From assembly GCA_030446485.1 (NCBI GenBank), contig JAUJNF010000001.1, positions 258,018 to 322,017 on the forward strand: a DNA stretch of 64,000 bases, given 5' to 3'. The notes below the pieces were generated by a model, which was not told where the DNA came from, made no database searches, and saw only the letters and a list, made by a program, of their open reading frames with translations. Of the stretch, positions 56,453 through 64,000 are shown piece after piece. Both the position numbers and the translations under genes were made by a program. The DNA comes from Thermoleophilaceae bacterium (GTDB lineage: Bacteria > Actinomycetota > Thermoleophilia > Solirubrobacterales > Thermoleophilaceae). The stretch's first letter is position 1, and each line of letters opens with the position of its first letter.

Positions 56453-57466
56453 GTGAGTCCGATGGCGCCGCGCGGCGACGACCCGTTTGAGCCGCGCGTT
56501 CTGCGCCGGCTGGACAGCCGGCACAAGGTGACCCGCCAGCGGCGCCTGGCGGCCGCCGCCCTGGGTACCGCGGCGCTGCTCACGGGCGGCGTGGCCTTCG
56601 CGGCCCTCGGCGGCGGGGGCGGTGGCGGGGGGCTCGTGGAGCGCGCCGCCCGCGACGCTGTCGCGAAACCTCCGCCTCCGCCGGAGCTCCCGCGTGGAGG
56701 GCGCCAGATCTTCCCGAAGCACCGGGTGGTGGGCTTCTACGGCGCGCCGCAGGCCGAGGAGCTCGGCATCCTCGGCATCGGCGACCCCGACTCGGTCGGC
56801 CCGAAGCTCGAGAAGCAGGCGCGTGGCTACCGCGCGCGCGACCGCCCCATCCTCCCGGCCTTCGAGCTCCTCGCGACCATCGCCAGCGGCGCACCCGGCG
56901 CCGACGGCAAGTACCGCAACCGCCAGACCGACAAGGTCATGAGCCGTTACCTGAAGGCGGCCCGCAAGGCCAAGGCGCTGCTCGTGCTGGACATCCAGCC
57001 CGGACAGGCCGACTTCCTGACCGAGACCAGGAAGCTCGCCAAGTACCTGAAGGAGCCCGACGTGAGCCTCGCCCTCGACCCCGAGTGGCGCATGGATCCC
57101 GGAGAGATCCCCGGGCAGACGATCGGCTCGGTCGACGCCGCGGAGGTGAACAAGGTCTCGGAGTACCTATCCGGCATCGTCGAGAAGAACGACTTGCCGC
57201 AGAAGATGCTTCTCATCCATCAGTTCACCGACGACATGATCGTCGGGCGCGACCGGCTCGAGAAGCGGCCGGGTGTGGCGCTGACGCTCAACGTCGACGG
57301 CTTCGGCGACATCCCCGCGAAGGTGTCGAAGTACACCGAGTTCACGGAGGAGCCAGACCGCTTCCACTACGGGTTCAAGCTCTTCTACAAAGAGGACACG
57401 AACCTGATGACTCCGAAGCAGGTGCTGCAGCTGAACCCACGGCCTGACTTGGTGATGTACGAGTAG
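56453..57466 (+). CDS. Membrane-anchored extracytoplasmic protein, TIM-barrel-like
   Basis: About 337 residues (GTG 56453, or ATG 56462). A cytoplasmic basic N-terminus (LRRLDSRHKVTRQRR) leads to one transmembrane helix (LAAAALGTAALLTGGVAFAA) and a Gly-rich linker (LGGGGGGGGLVERA). The extracytoplasmic domain (HRVVGFYGAPQAEELGILG, ILPAFELLATIASGAPGADG, ALLVLDIQPGQADFLTETRK, VSLALDPEWRMDPGEIPGQT, KMLLIHQFTDDMIVGRDRL, VALTLNVDGFGDI) has the strand/helix rhythm and acidic residues of a glycosidase-like barrel. Family name and substrate unknown. Divergent from the ceramidase operon. Confidence 0.68.
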   Translation: MSPMAPRGDDPFEPRVLRRLDSRHKVTRQRRLAAAALGTAALLTGGVAFAALGGGGGGGGLVERAARDAVAKPPPPPELPRGGRQIFPKHRVVGFYGAPQAEELGILGIGDPDSVGPKLEKQARGYRARDRPILPAFELLATIASGAPGADGKYRNRQTDKVMSRYLKAARKAKALLVLDIQPGQADFLTETRKLAKYLKEPDVSLALDPEWRMDPGEIPGQTIGSVDAAEVNKVSEYLSGIVEKNDLPQKMLLIHQFTDDMIVGRDRLEKRPGVALTLNVDGFGDIPAKVSKYTEFTEEPDRFHYGFKLFYKEDTNLMTPKQVLQLNPRPDLVMYE

Positions 57467-57480
57467 CGGTGTTTCCTTGG

Positions 57481-57567
57481 AGGCGGGTGAAGGTGGTCCT
57501 TGCGGCCTGGGACTTCGCTCGCTGCGCTCGCTTCGTGGGATGGCCTCAGGACCACCTTCACCCGCCT
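57481..57567. repeat. 20-base perfect inverted repeat between convergent genes
   Basis: AGGCGGGTGAAGGTGGTCCT (57481-57500) is repeated as its exact reverse complement at 57548-57567, separated by 47 bases containing CTCGCTGCGCTCG. It lies 15 bases after one gene's stop and 71 before the other's. Either a bidirectional terminator or a dispersed REP-like element. The rest of the 171-base gap shows nothing. Confidence 0.7.
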
Positions 57568-57637
57568 CATGTCTCGCCTCACTTCGGTTACGGCCTTAGC
57601 TGGGTGGCTGTGCGGAGCGCCTCTTTGTCCTCGAGCC

Positions 57638-59038
57638 TCAGGGCAATGGCGGCCGCAGGTGCGCCCACGGCCGCTCGGCTTCCAGCTGGGCGGCGAGGCT
57701 CAGCAATGTCGCCTCGTCGTTCGGCCGGCCGATCAGCTGCACGCTCTGGGGCACGCCGTCGGCGTCGAGGCCGGCCGGTACCGATGCGGCCGGTTGGCCG
57801 GTCAGGTTCCAGGGGCTCGTGAAGGCGCCGGCGAAGGTGGTGGCCAGGCCGATCACCGTGGCCAGCGCCCCCCTTCCCTCCCAGCGGCCCACCTCCACGG
57901 GCGGTTGCAGCAGCACGGGGGTCATCAGCACGTCGTGCTCGCCGAAGATCGCGTTCAGGCGCGCTGTCTGGCCCGCCTCGGCGCGCCGAGTGCGTTCGAG
58001 CACCGCAGGATGTATCAGGGCTCCCAGCCGGGCCACCCCCCGGGTCCGGCGCTCGAGCCGGTCGGGGTGGGCCATCTCCGCGGCGTCGTCGCGGATGCCG
58101 CAGAGGTAGCGAACCGTGACCGCGTTGGGGATCGTGCCCCAGTCCGGGTTCGACTCGGTGACGGTGTGGCCGAGGGAGCGCAGGAGGTCCGCCGTCTCGT
58201 GCACGGGACGCTTCACACGCTCGTCGACGCGAGCTCCCTGCACCGGAGCCTTGAGCGAGATGGCTATGCGCAGCGGCCCCGGGGGCGTCCCGGCCGCCTC
58301 GACGAAGGAGGGCACGGGCGGCGGCGGGCCCCCCTCGCCCCCCGCCGTCGCCTGGAGGAAGAGCGCGGCGTCCGCCACCGTGCGGGTGAGCGGCCCGAGC
58401 ACCGACAGGCCGTGCCAGTGCTCGAGGAACGGCCTCAGCGCGATGCGGTCGCGCTGCGGCTTCAGCCCGAAGAGCCCGCAGCAGGCGGCGGGTATCCGGA
58501 TCGACCCGGCGCCGTCGGAGCCGAGCGCCCCGCCCACCATCCCGGCGGCCACCGCGGCGGCCGAGCCGCCGCTCGACCCGCCGGGGGTGCGGTCGAGTGA
58601 CCACGGGTTGCGGGTCATCCCGTAGGTGGCCGACTCCGTGAAGGCCCAGCTCGCCAGCTCCGGCAGGTGCGTGCGCCCGATCGGGATCGCGCCGGCAGCT
58701 CGCAGCCGCGCCACCACCTCGGCGTCGGCCGTGGCGGGTCCCCCGTGGGCGCGCGTGCCGTGCGTGGTCACCTCGCCGGCCATGTCGACGTTGTCCTTTA
58801 TGGCCACGGGCACCCCCAGCAGCGGGCGCTCCTCACCGGCCTTCGTACGAGCGTCGGCCTGATCGGCCTCCGCGAGCGAGAGCTCCCCGCGCGCCACGCG
58901 GAAGGCGTTGATACCGGTGTCGAGCAGGTCGATGCGCGCCAGGCACGCCTCCACGAGCTCTCGCGAGGACACCGTTTCGGAGCGGATGAGCTCCGCCTGG
59001 CGCGCGATTCCGGCGTATACGAGGTCGGCGCCGTCCAC
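57638..59038 (-). CDS. Amidase-signature enzyme
   Basis: A 466-residue amidase-signature hydrolase of usual length. Catalytic Lys in LLGVPVAIKDNVDMAG, the cis-Ser and nucleophile Ser in DRTPGGSSGGSAAAVAAGMV, and ALGSDGAGSIRIPAACCGLF, where G-S-I-R-I-P is the family hallmark. PWNLTGQPAASVPAG is the conserved C-terminal block. It hydrolyses a carboxamide or ester; the exact substrate cannot be told. No signal peptide, unlike its neighbours. GTG 59038 is the start, and it ends 171 bases from the convergent gene, across the long inverted repeat. Confidence 0.88.
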   Translation of the reverse strand: MDGADLVYAGIARQAELIRSETVSSRELVEACLARIDLLDTGINAFRVARGELSLAEADQADARTKAGEERPLLGVPVAIKDNVDMAGEVTTHGTRAHGGPATADAEVVARLRAAGAIPIGRTHLPELASWAFTESATYGMTRNPWSLDRTPGGSSGGSAAAVAAGMVGGALGSDGAGSIRIPAACCGLFGLKPQRDRIALRPFLEHWHGLSVLGPLTRTVADAALFLQATAGGEGGPPPPVPSFVEAAGTPPGPLRIAISLKAPVQGARVDERVKRPVHETADLLRSLGHTVTESNPDWGTIPNAVTVRYLCGIRDDAAEMAHPDRLERRTRGVARLGALIHPAVLERTRRAEAGQTARLNAIFGEHDVLMTPVLLQPPVEVGRWEGRGALATVIGLATTFAGAFTSPWNLTGQPAASVPAGLDADGVPQSVQLIGRPNDEATLLSLAAQLEAERPWAHLRPPLP

Positions 59039-59079
59039 GGGCGCGCCAGCCTATCCCGCCGAGAACGGGTCGCGAGCTG

Positions 59080-60681
59080 CTAGCTACGGCCTCCGCCGCG
59101 CTGGTTCCGCGCACAGACGCCCGGGCCGTCCGGCGATCCACAGGGCGTTGACCGCGGCCTGCGCGGGCGATTGCCGCCGGGGCGGGACGGCTGCTGCGGC
59201 CGGATCGGGCCCGCCCGCCGCGCGCAGGCGGTGAAGCGATCCTCTAGCAGGAGCTCGCGGCCGTCGAGCAGGGTCACGGCCGCGCTCACTCGGTGGGTCC
59301 TCGCGTTGCGGCGAGCCGCGGGACGCAACGCATCGGAGAACGGGGCGGTCGTATCCTGCCCCCGCGCCGCGCCGTCGAGCGAGAACCTGACCGAGCGGAT
59401 ATCGGGCACGCTCGGCCCTTCGGCCGTGGCGATGACCCCGCGCGCCGCGCAGCCCCCACGCGCGCCCCGGCGTGCGAGCGTGAGCGACAGCGCGGGCGGC
59501 GGGCTCTTCGCCGAGAGCCGCGCGATCCGGTCGCGGTAGACGCCGAAGGCGGGCTTGGGCTGGTAGTCGCTGCGCAGCAGCCCGTACTGCTGCTGGAAGT
59601 TGGGCGAGCTCGTGTCAGCGTCGCGCATGTTGAACCAGCGGTAGTCGGTCACGTTGTAGGTGCCGCGGAAGTCGTGGAACGCGTCGACCATGCGCCCGAG
59701 CGTCTCGGCCTGGCGCTCGTAGCTGCGCTGGCCGGGGCCGGTCGGGTAGCCGTTCTCCTGCACGTGGATCGGCACGGTCCTGGGGATTCCGGGGATCCGG
59801 GCGAAGCAGCGCAGCGTGCTCAGCGCGTTCACGATCGCACTGCGGTCGTCGGCCGGCACGCCGCCCGGCGGGGTCTCGGGCGGGAAGAACGTGCCGGGAT
59901 AGGCGTCGAGCCCGACCCAGTCCAGCGCGGCGACGAACCGCGGCCCGCCACGGTCCCGCAGGCCCTCCCAGAAGTTGCGCTCGCTGCTGTCGTCGAGCCG
60001 GTAGAACCAGTTGAAGCCGAGCTCGAGCTGCTCGTGGCCAAGCCGCTCGGTCTCCTCGTGTCCGGCGATCACGCCCTGCACGAGCGCGTCCTGGGCGCCC
60101 CTGAAGGCCCCGTCCGAGGAGTCGGGCGAGAAGGTCAGGTTCACCTCGTTCGTGACCTGGAAGGCGATCACGCGCGGGTTGGGACCGAAGGTGCGCACCA
60201 TCCGGCGGATGTAGTCGGCGTAGCCGGCGATGTCGCCCTCCTGCTCGAGCCGCGGCTTGTAGCGGAGCACGAGCTCCACGAGGTAGCCCTCACGGCTGTA
60301 GCGGTCGACGATGTCCTGCAGGCGGGCGGTCTCGGCCGGGCTGTCGTTCCCCCAGCTCGAGTAGACGTGCGTGACGAAGGGACCGCCGACCGGCCGCAGC
60401 TCGGCAAGCCGGGGAAGGATCTGCGCGTAGTCGTCGGGGAAGAAGACCGACGGCGAGGCCCCGACCTGTCCGGCGGCGCCGGAGGGCGTGATGCCGAACC
60501 TCAGCGGGGGTCCGGGCTTCTGCTCGACGCTGGAGGCCGGGAAGTCACCGGCGCAGGGCGACGACTGGGCCGCCGCCGCACCCGGCAACGCGGCCAGGAC
60601 GGCCAGCGCGAGCGCGAGCAGGGCCACGGCCGGTCCCGCCCGAAGGGTCAGCGGCTCGTGCTCCGGTGGTTGCGAGCGCAC
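59080..60681 (-). CDS. Secreted clan-A-type glycosidase, paralogue 2
   Basis: A 533-residue exported protein: signal AVALLALALAVLAALPGAAAAQ, then a (beta/alpha)8-type domain with RFGITPSGAAGQVGASPSVF, VIAFQVTNEVNLTFSPDSSD (acid/base Glu after Asn), WVGLDAYPGTFFPPE and VPIHVQENGYPTGPGQRSYE (nucleophile Glu). A C-terminal Cys-framed beta domain (GGCAARGVIATAEG ... LLEDRFTACARR) containing VRFSLDGAARGQDTTAPFS is followed by a Pro/Arg-rich tail ending GVCARNQRGGGRS. Substrate unknown. It closely resembles the upstream gene and overlaps it by 34 bases (GTG 60681), suggesting tandem duplication. Confidence 0.78.
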   Translation of the reverse strand: MRSQPPEHEPLTLRAGPAVALLALALAVLAALPGAAAAQSSPCAGDFPASSVEQKPGPPLRFGITPSGAAGQVGASPSVFFPDDYAQILPRLAELRPVGGPFVTHVYSSWGNDSPAETARLQDIVDRYSREGYLVELVLRYKPRLEQEGDIAGYADYIRRMVRTFGPNPRVIAFQVTNEVNLTFSPDSSDGAFRGAQDALVQGVIAGHEETERLGHEQLELGFNWFYRLDDSSERNFWEGLRDRGGPRFVAALDWVGLDAYPGTFFPPETPPGGVPADDRSAIVNALSTLRCFARIPGIPRTVPIHVQENGYPTGPGQRSYERQAETLGRMVDAFHDFRGTYNVTDYRWFNMRDADTSSPNFQQQYGLLRSDYQPKPAFGVYRDRIARLSAKSPPPALSLTLARRGARGGCAARGVIATAEGPSVPDIRSVRFSLDGAARGQDTTAPFSDALRPAARRNARTHRVSAAVTLLDGRELLLEDRFTACARRAGPIRPQQPSRPGGNRPRRPRSTPCGSPDGPGVCARNQRGGGRS

Positions 60682-62225
60682 ACGCCGCGGCCCCGCGAGG
60701 TTCGCGTCACGGTGGTGGCCGTTTCCACGAGAACCGCTCTGCGGCAGCGAGCCCGCCTGCCGTCTCGGTCCCCACCTCCCGACCGCGGCGGGGACTGCTC
60801 GGGTGAGGAGCACACGAAGCGCGGGAAGGCCGAGCGGCGGACCCGCTCGTCGAAGAAGAAGATCGCCACCCGATATCTCGTGGAGGGCGACCGCCGGAAC
60901 CGCGCGCCGACGTTGAACGGCGCGGTCGAGTCGGCAGCCACGACCCGGCTTCCCCGCAGGAGCTCGACGCGCTCAACCTCGTGAACGTCCGGACCGCCGA
61001 CCTGGAATTCCACCTCGGCCGCGCGTCCGCACCGCCCGCTTCGCTCCGAGGCGATGAAGTCGATGCGAATGTCCGGCTCCGGGTTCAGCACCGACAGCTC
61101 CTCGATCAGCCGCGAGTACAGCGGGAAGGCCGGCTTGGGCGTGTAGTCGTCGCGCAGCAGCCCGTACTGCTGCTGGAAGTTCGGGTCGCTCGAGTTGGCG
61201 TCGCGCAGGTTGAACCAGCGGTAGTCGCTCACGTTGTAGGTGCCGCGGAAGTCGTGCACGGCGCGGATCATGGCCTCCGCCGCCTCGGCCTGCTGCTCGT
61301 AGGAGCGCGAGGGAGGGCTCGTGGGGTAGCCGTTCTCCTCGACGTGCACCGGCACGCTCATCGGTATCCCCGGCACCGCCATCAGGCAGCGCAGCGTGCT
61401 CAGGCCGTTCACCATGCCGTCGCGGAAGTCGTCGCCGGTCGGCTCAGCCGGCGGGAAGAAGGTGCCCGGGTAGGCGTCGAGGCCGACCCAGTCGAGGGCG
61501 GCCACGAACTGCGGCCCGCCGCGGTCGCGCAGGTGCTGCCAGAAGCTCGACTCGTTGTTCGGGTCGGTGCGGTAGAACCAGTTGAACCCGATCTCGAGCT
61601 GCTCGTGGCCGCCCTTGTCGGCCTCGTCCTTGGCGGCGATCACGCCCTGCACCAGGGCGTCGCGCGCGCCGCGGTAGCCGCCGTCCGACGAGTCCTGGGA
61701 GAAGGCGAAGTTCACCTCGTTGGTCACCTGCACGGCCACCACCCGGCGGTTGGGGCCAAAGCGCCGCACCACCTCGCGCACGTACTCGGTCCAGGCCGCG
61801 ATGTTGCCCTCCTGATCGGGGCGCGGGTGGTAGCGCAGCTGCAGCTCGACGAGGAAGCCGCGGCTCGTATAGCGCTCGGCCAGGGCCAGGAACTCCTGTA
61901 TCGCCTTCTCCTCCTCGGACCAGAAGAAGCGGTTGAGCCGCAGCACCAGCGGCCGGCCCGTGGGCCGAAGCGTCCCCAGGGCCTCCAGTGTCCGCGGCGG
62001 ATCGTCGGGCACCGCGGGCTGTGCCATGGGGCCGACCTGGCCCGCCTGCACGCGTGGCGTGATCCCGAACCGCAGCGGGGCGCCGGGGCGTTGCTCGACG
62101 CCGTCGGCCTCGACCTCCCCGAAGCAGTTCTGGCCGGAGCCGCCGGACTGTGCCTGAGCGGCGGGGCTCAACGCCAGCAGGGCAGCCAGCACCAGCGCGA
62201 AGGATGCCCCCCTCGTGCGCCTCAC
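60648..62225 (-). CDS. Secreted clan-A-type glycosidase, paralogue 1
   Basis: A 525-residue exported protein: signal ASFALVLAALLALSPAAQAQ, then the same fold as its neighbour: LRFGITPRVQAGQVGPMAQP, VVAVQVTNEVNFAFSQDSSD (acid/base Glu ~170), WVGLDAYPGTFFPPA and VPVHVEENGYPTSPPSRSYE (nucleophile Glu ~297), DFRGTYNVSDYRWFNLRDAN. The C-terminal Cys-framed domain (RCGRAAEVEFQV ... PRFVCSSPE) precedes an Arg-rich tail that also ends GVCARNHR. A beta-glycanase activity is inferred from the paired Glu residues in clan-A positions. GTG 62225 is the start; no clear Shine-Dalgarno sequence. Confidence 0.78.
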   Translation of the reverse strand: MRRTRGASFALVLAALLALSPAAQAQSGGSGQNCFGEVEADGVEQRPGAPLRFGITPRVQAGQVGPMAQPAVPDDPPRTLEALGTLRPTGRPLVLRLNRFFWSEEEKAIQEFLALAERYTSRGFLVELQLRYHPRPDQEGNIAAWTEYVREVVRRFGPNRRVVAVQVTNEVNFAFSQDSSDGGYRGARDALVQGVIAAKDEADKGGHEQLEIGFNWFYRTDPNNESSFWQHLRDRGGPQFVAALDWVGLDAYPGTFFPPAEPTGDDFRDGMVNGLSTLRCLMAVPGIPMSVPVHVEENGYPTSPPSRSYEQQAEAAEAMIRAVHDFRGTYNVSDYRWFNLRDANSSDPNFQQQYGLLRDDYTPKPAFPLYSRLIEELSVLNPEPDIRIDFIASERSGRCGRAAEVEFQVGGPDVHEVERVELLRGSRVVAADSTAPFNVGARFRRSPSTRYRVAIFFFDERVRRSAFPRFVCSSPEQSPPRSGGGDRDGRRARCRRAVLVETATTVTRTSRGRGVCARNHRSTSR

Positions 62226-62274
62226 GCTCTGGACTGTACCCCCGCGCCGCGGAGCAAGCGCCGCTGGAGCCGGC

Positions 62275-64000
62275 TCAGAAGCCGGCGAGCCGCCGCTGCC
62301 GCCGCACCTGGGCCCGCGTCTTCAGGCTCGAACGGTCGTACACGCTCACGAACGTGATCCGGCCCCTGCGAACGCCGAAGGCGATCCGCTTCGCGCGGCC
62401 GCCCGCCACCAGGTCGCGATCCAACCGCAGGAGCTTGCCGTAGAAGCGGCGCACCTGACTAACCGGGCCCCCGAGCCCCAGCCCGCGGCGGGCGCCGCGG
62501 GTGACCGAGGAGCCGATGAAGTCGATCCGCCCGGCCCTGGAGAACGTCGCCGTAACGCGGCCTCCGCGACGAACGCAGTAGGTGAAGCTCCTGCCGGTGC
62601 GGCGCGTCGGCGTTCCCGCACGGCGGATCGTGCGCCCGCGCGTGTCGCCGATGCGGACCGGACCGATGCCGCGGCGGCTGATCTTCGGGGCGGGCGGCAG
62701 GCACGTGGGCGCGGGCACGACCTTAGGCGGCAGCGTGCCGTCGGCCTCGTCGGCGTCCGCGCGACCGGCGCAGCCCGGATCGGCGGTATCGACCTTGCCG
62801 TCGCCGTCGTTGTCGAGTCCGTCGTCGCACGGCGCGGCGGGCGCCGCCGCGGACCGGGGCGGATCGACCTCGTCGGTATCGGCGGTGCTGGTGCAGCCGG
62901 GATCCGCCGGGAAGTCGGCCCTCCCGTCGCCGTCGTTGTCGGCCGAGTCGCCGCAGGCGGCGGGGGGCGGCGGAGGTGCCGTCGGTGTCTGCGACTGCGC
63001 CTGGGCAAGGGCGTCGACGCGGCCGATCAGGGCCGGCATGTCGAGGTAGCCCGTCCCGACCTGCCACGCCTGGTAGGGCTGGCCGGTCATGCCGTTGAAG
63101 GCGCGCGCGCCGCACCTGACGAAGATCGGGCTCGACCCGCAGGGGAAGTCGTAGAACAGGTCCTTGGCGGGCATCGGGGCTGCCGACTCGGCGAGCAGCT
63201 GCTTGACCTCCGCCGGAGTCAGGAAGCGCCCGAGCTTGGCCTTGGCCGCCGACTGCGCCACCGCCGCGGCCCCGGCCACGTGCGGTGAGGACATGCTGGT
63301 GCCGGAGAGTGCGAGGTACAGAGCCTCGTCCTGTGGGTTGTTGCGCGGCGGTTGCGCTGCGGGCGGCTCCGCCGAGAAGGCACCGGCCACGTTGCTGTCG
63401 CCCTGTGGATTGCGTGGCGCGCGGACGTTCACGCCGGGGGCGGTGAGGGTGGGGATGTAGTCGATCATCTCGCCGCTGAGCGCGATCTGGCGACGGAAGT
63501 CGCCACGGGAGGAGAACTCGGCGAGCGTCTGGTCACCCGGCCCGCCCACGGTCTTCACCGTGTTGGGGTCGGCCTTGCGACCGGCGGCCACCGAGACCGC
63601 CCACGGGGCCACCGAGTAGGTGTTGATCAGGCAGGAGCCCTCGGTCTCGACGCGCTCCCCGCCGGACTCCATCGTCGAGCAGTCGGAGGCGCCCTTCTCC
63701 CCCGGCGCGGTCTCGGCCTCGGGATCTGCGGATCCGCTGTTGCCGCCCGCCCACACGAACAGGACGCCGCGCTCGTCGTTCAGCTTCTTGGCGGCCTTGT
63801 TGAGCGGGATCTCCGAGTCGAAGCGGTTGTCGTCTCCGATCGGACCGAAGGAGTTGTTCACCACCCGAATGTCGAGCTCCGGGTGCGCGAAGATGTACTG
63901 GTACGCCGCGACGGCCCTGATGATCGCCGGGCCGTCGCCCACGCCGAGGCCGACGAGGCTCGCGCCCGGGGCTACGCCCTGGAAGAACCCGCTCGAGCCC
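62275..64000 (-). CDS. Secreted subtilisin-like serine protease (partial, N-terminus outside window)
   Basis: The frame is open to the right edge of the window; Asp and His of the catalytic triad lie beyond it. Present are the oxyanion-hole region VVNNSFGPIGDD, FVWAGGNSGSADP, the S8 segment YIPTLTAPGVNVRAP, and the nucleophile LSGTSMSSPHVAGAAAVAQS. After the protease domain come a Pro stretch (TPTAPPPPPAACGDS) and two calcium-binding, thrombospondin-3-like units (DNDGDGRADFPADPGC and DNDGDGKVDTADPGC). A basic C-terminal domain (SRRGIGPVRIGDTRGRTIRR, then FTYCVRRGGRVTATFSRAGR) closes the protein, possibly for surface attachment. It belongs to the same secreted-hydrolase block as its neighbours. 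Confidence 0.85.
   Translation of the reverse strand, partial: GSSGFFQGVAPGASLVGLGVGDGPAIIRAVAAYQYIFAHPELDIRVVNNSFGPIGDDNRFDSEIPLNKAAKKLNDERGVLFVWAGGNSGSADPEAETAPGEKGASDCSTMESGGERVETEGSCLINTYSVAPWAVSVAAGRKADPNTVKTVGGPGDQTLAEFSSRGDFRRQIALSGEMIDYIPTLTAPGVNVRAPRNPQGDSNVAGAFSAEPPAAQPPRNNPQDEALYLALSGTSMSSPHVAGAAAVAQSAAKAKLGRFLTPAEVKQLLAESAAPMPAKDLFYDFPCGSSPIFVRCGARAFNGMTGQPYQAWQVGTGYLDMPALIGRVDALAQAQSQTPTAPPPPPAACGDSADNDGDGRADFPADPGCTSTADTDEVDPPRSAAAPAAPCDDGLDNDGDGKVDTADPGCAGRADADEADGTLPPKVVPAPTCLPPAPKISRRGIGPVRIGDTRGRTIRRAGTPTRRTGRSFTYCVRRGGRVTATFSRAGRIDFIGSSVTRGARRGLGLGGPVSQVRRFYGKLLRLDRDLVAGGRAKRIAFGVRRGRITFVSVYDRSSLKTRAQVRRQRRLAGF

Noticed and set aside
57568-57637. Short open frame across the inverted repeat before the amidase gene
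   Set aside because: It is composed mainly of the repeat arms and has no ribosome binding site or motif.
1-64000. tRNA, rRNA, CRISPR arrays, insertion sequences, prophage genes
   Set aside because: No cloverleaf-like segments, direct repeat/spacer arrays, transposase or phage motifs were recognised by reading. A tRNAscan or ISfinder search was not possible here.

Overview
The window reads as a 64-kb piece of a very GC-rich actinobacterial chromosome, most likely from the class Thermoleophilia (Solirubrobacterales and relatives). The basis for this is GTG-rich, densely packed genes, a primary sigma factor and a tandem pair of ArsA-like ATPases of actinobacterial type, an F420-type LLM oxidoreductase, a methyltransferase/GH57 pair like the mycobacterial methylglucose-lipopolysaccharide locus, and many Arg/Pro-rich secreted proteins. 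The class-level assignment is inference from gene content, not from a marker-gene search. No rRNA, tRNA, CRISPR array, prophage or transposase was seen. Nearly all space is coding, and no empty stretch exceeds about 300 bases apart from 49133-49504, which holds a probably broken small gene.

Layout. 1-5464: a GH57 branching enzyme (partial) with a methyltransferase, a second methyltransferase, a frameshifted DNA photolyase, a LON-substrate-binding-domain protein, a lipoprotein, and a divergent DsrE/TusA sulfur-carrier-type pair. 5469-12493: gamma-glutamyltransferase, a MazF-type toxin with its antitoxin, FtsZ translationally coupled to a ParA ATPase, then a divergent pair of ArsA/Bag-type ATPases with a small membrane protein. 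12447-24840: a large membrane protein, an unrecognised protein, an HxlR regulator under a strong operator-like palindrome, an AIM24 protein, PilT, the primary sigma factor, YihY, a GGDEF enzyme facing a degenerate relative, and MoeA. 24869-34629: GlpX, an LLM oxidoreductase with a short-chain dehydrogenase, a three-domain cell-wall hydrolase, thiolase, quinone oxidoreductase and a lipase. 34535-44996: an OpuC-type osmolyte importer whose ATPase is fused to its permease, two tandem GGDEF membrane proteins (the second frameshifted), PhoD, a ferritin-like protein, a TM-helix channel-like protein and three small acidic proteins. 45007-49132: lipid genes (patatin, an SRPBCC-acyl-CoA synthetase fusion, an acyltransferase). 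49505-64000: a block of secreted hydrolases (PHP phosphoesterase, two ceramidase-like proteins, two paralogous glycosidases, a subtilase) plus an amidase and a membrane-anchored protein.

Recurring themes. Many genes appear to be transcribed without a leader: a TANNNT -10 box, often TAGCCT, sits 5-10 bases before the start codon and there is no Shine-Dalgarno sequence. Other genes are coupled by 4-base GTGA/ATGA overlaps. Several intergenic palindromes look like operators or hairpins. The secreted hydrolases share a Cys-framed C-terminal beta domain followed by an Arg-rich linker, and three of them carry a P-x-F-T-G motif, at the extreme C-terminus in two. Two intact-looking genes (LON domain, MoeA) have no ATG/GTG/TTG where homologues begin but do have ATC. 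Photolyase, the second GGDEF gene and a small coiled-coil gene carry frame breaks, and the OpuC ATPase lacks its C-terminal part. These are either real lesions or assembly errors and should be checked on reads.
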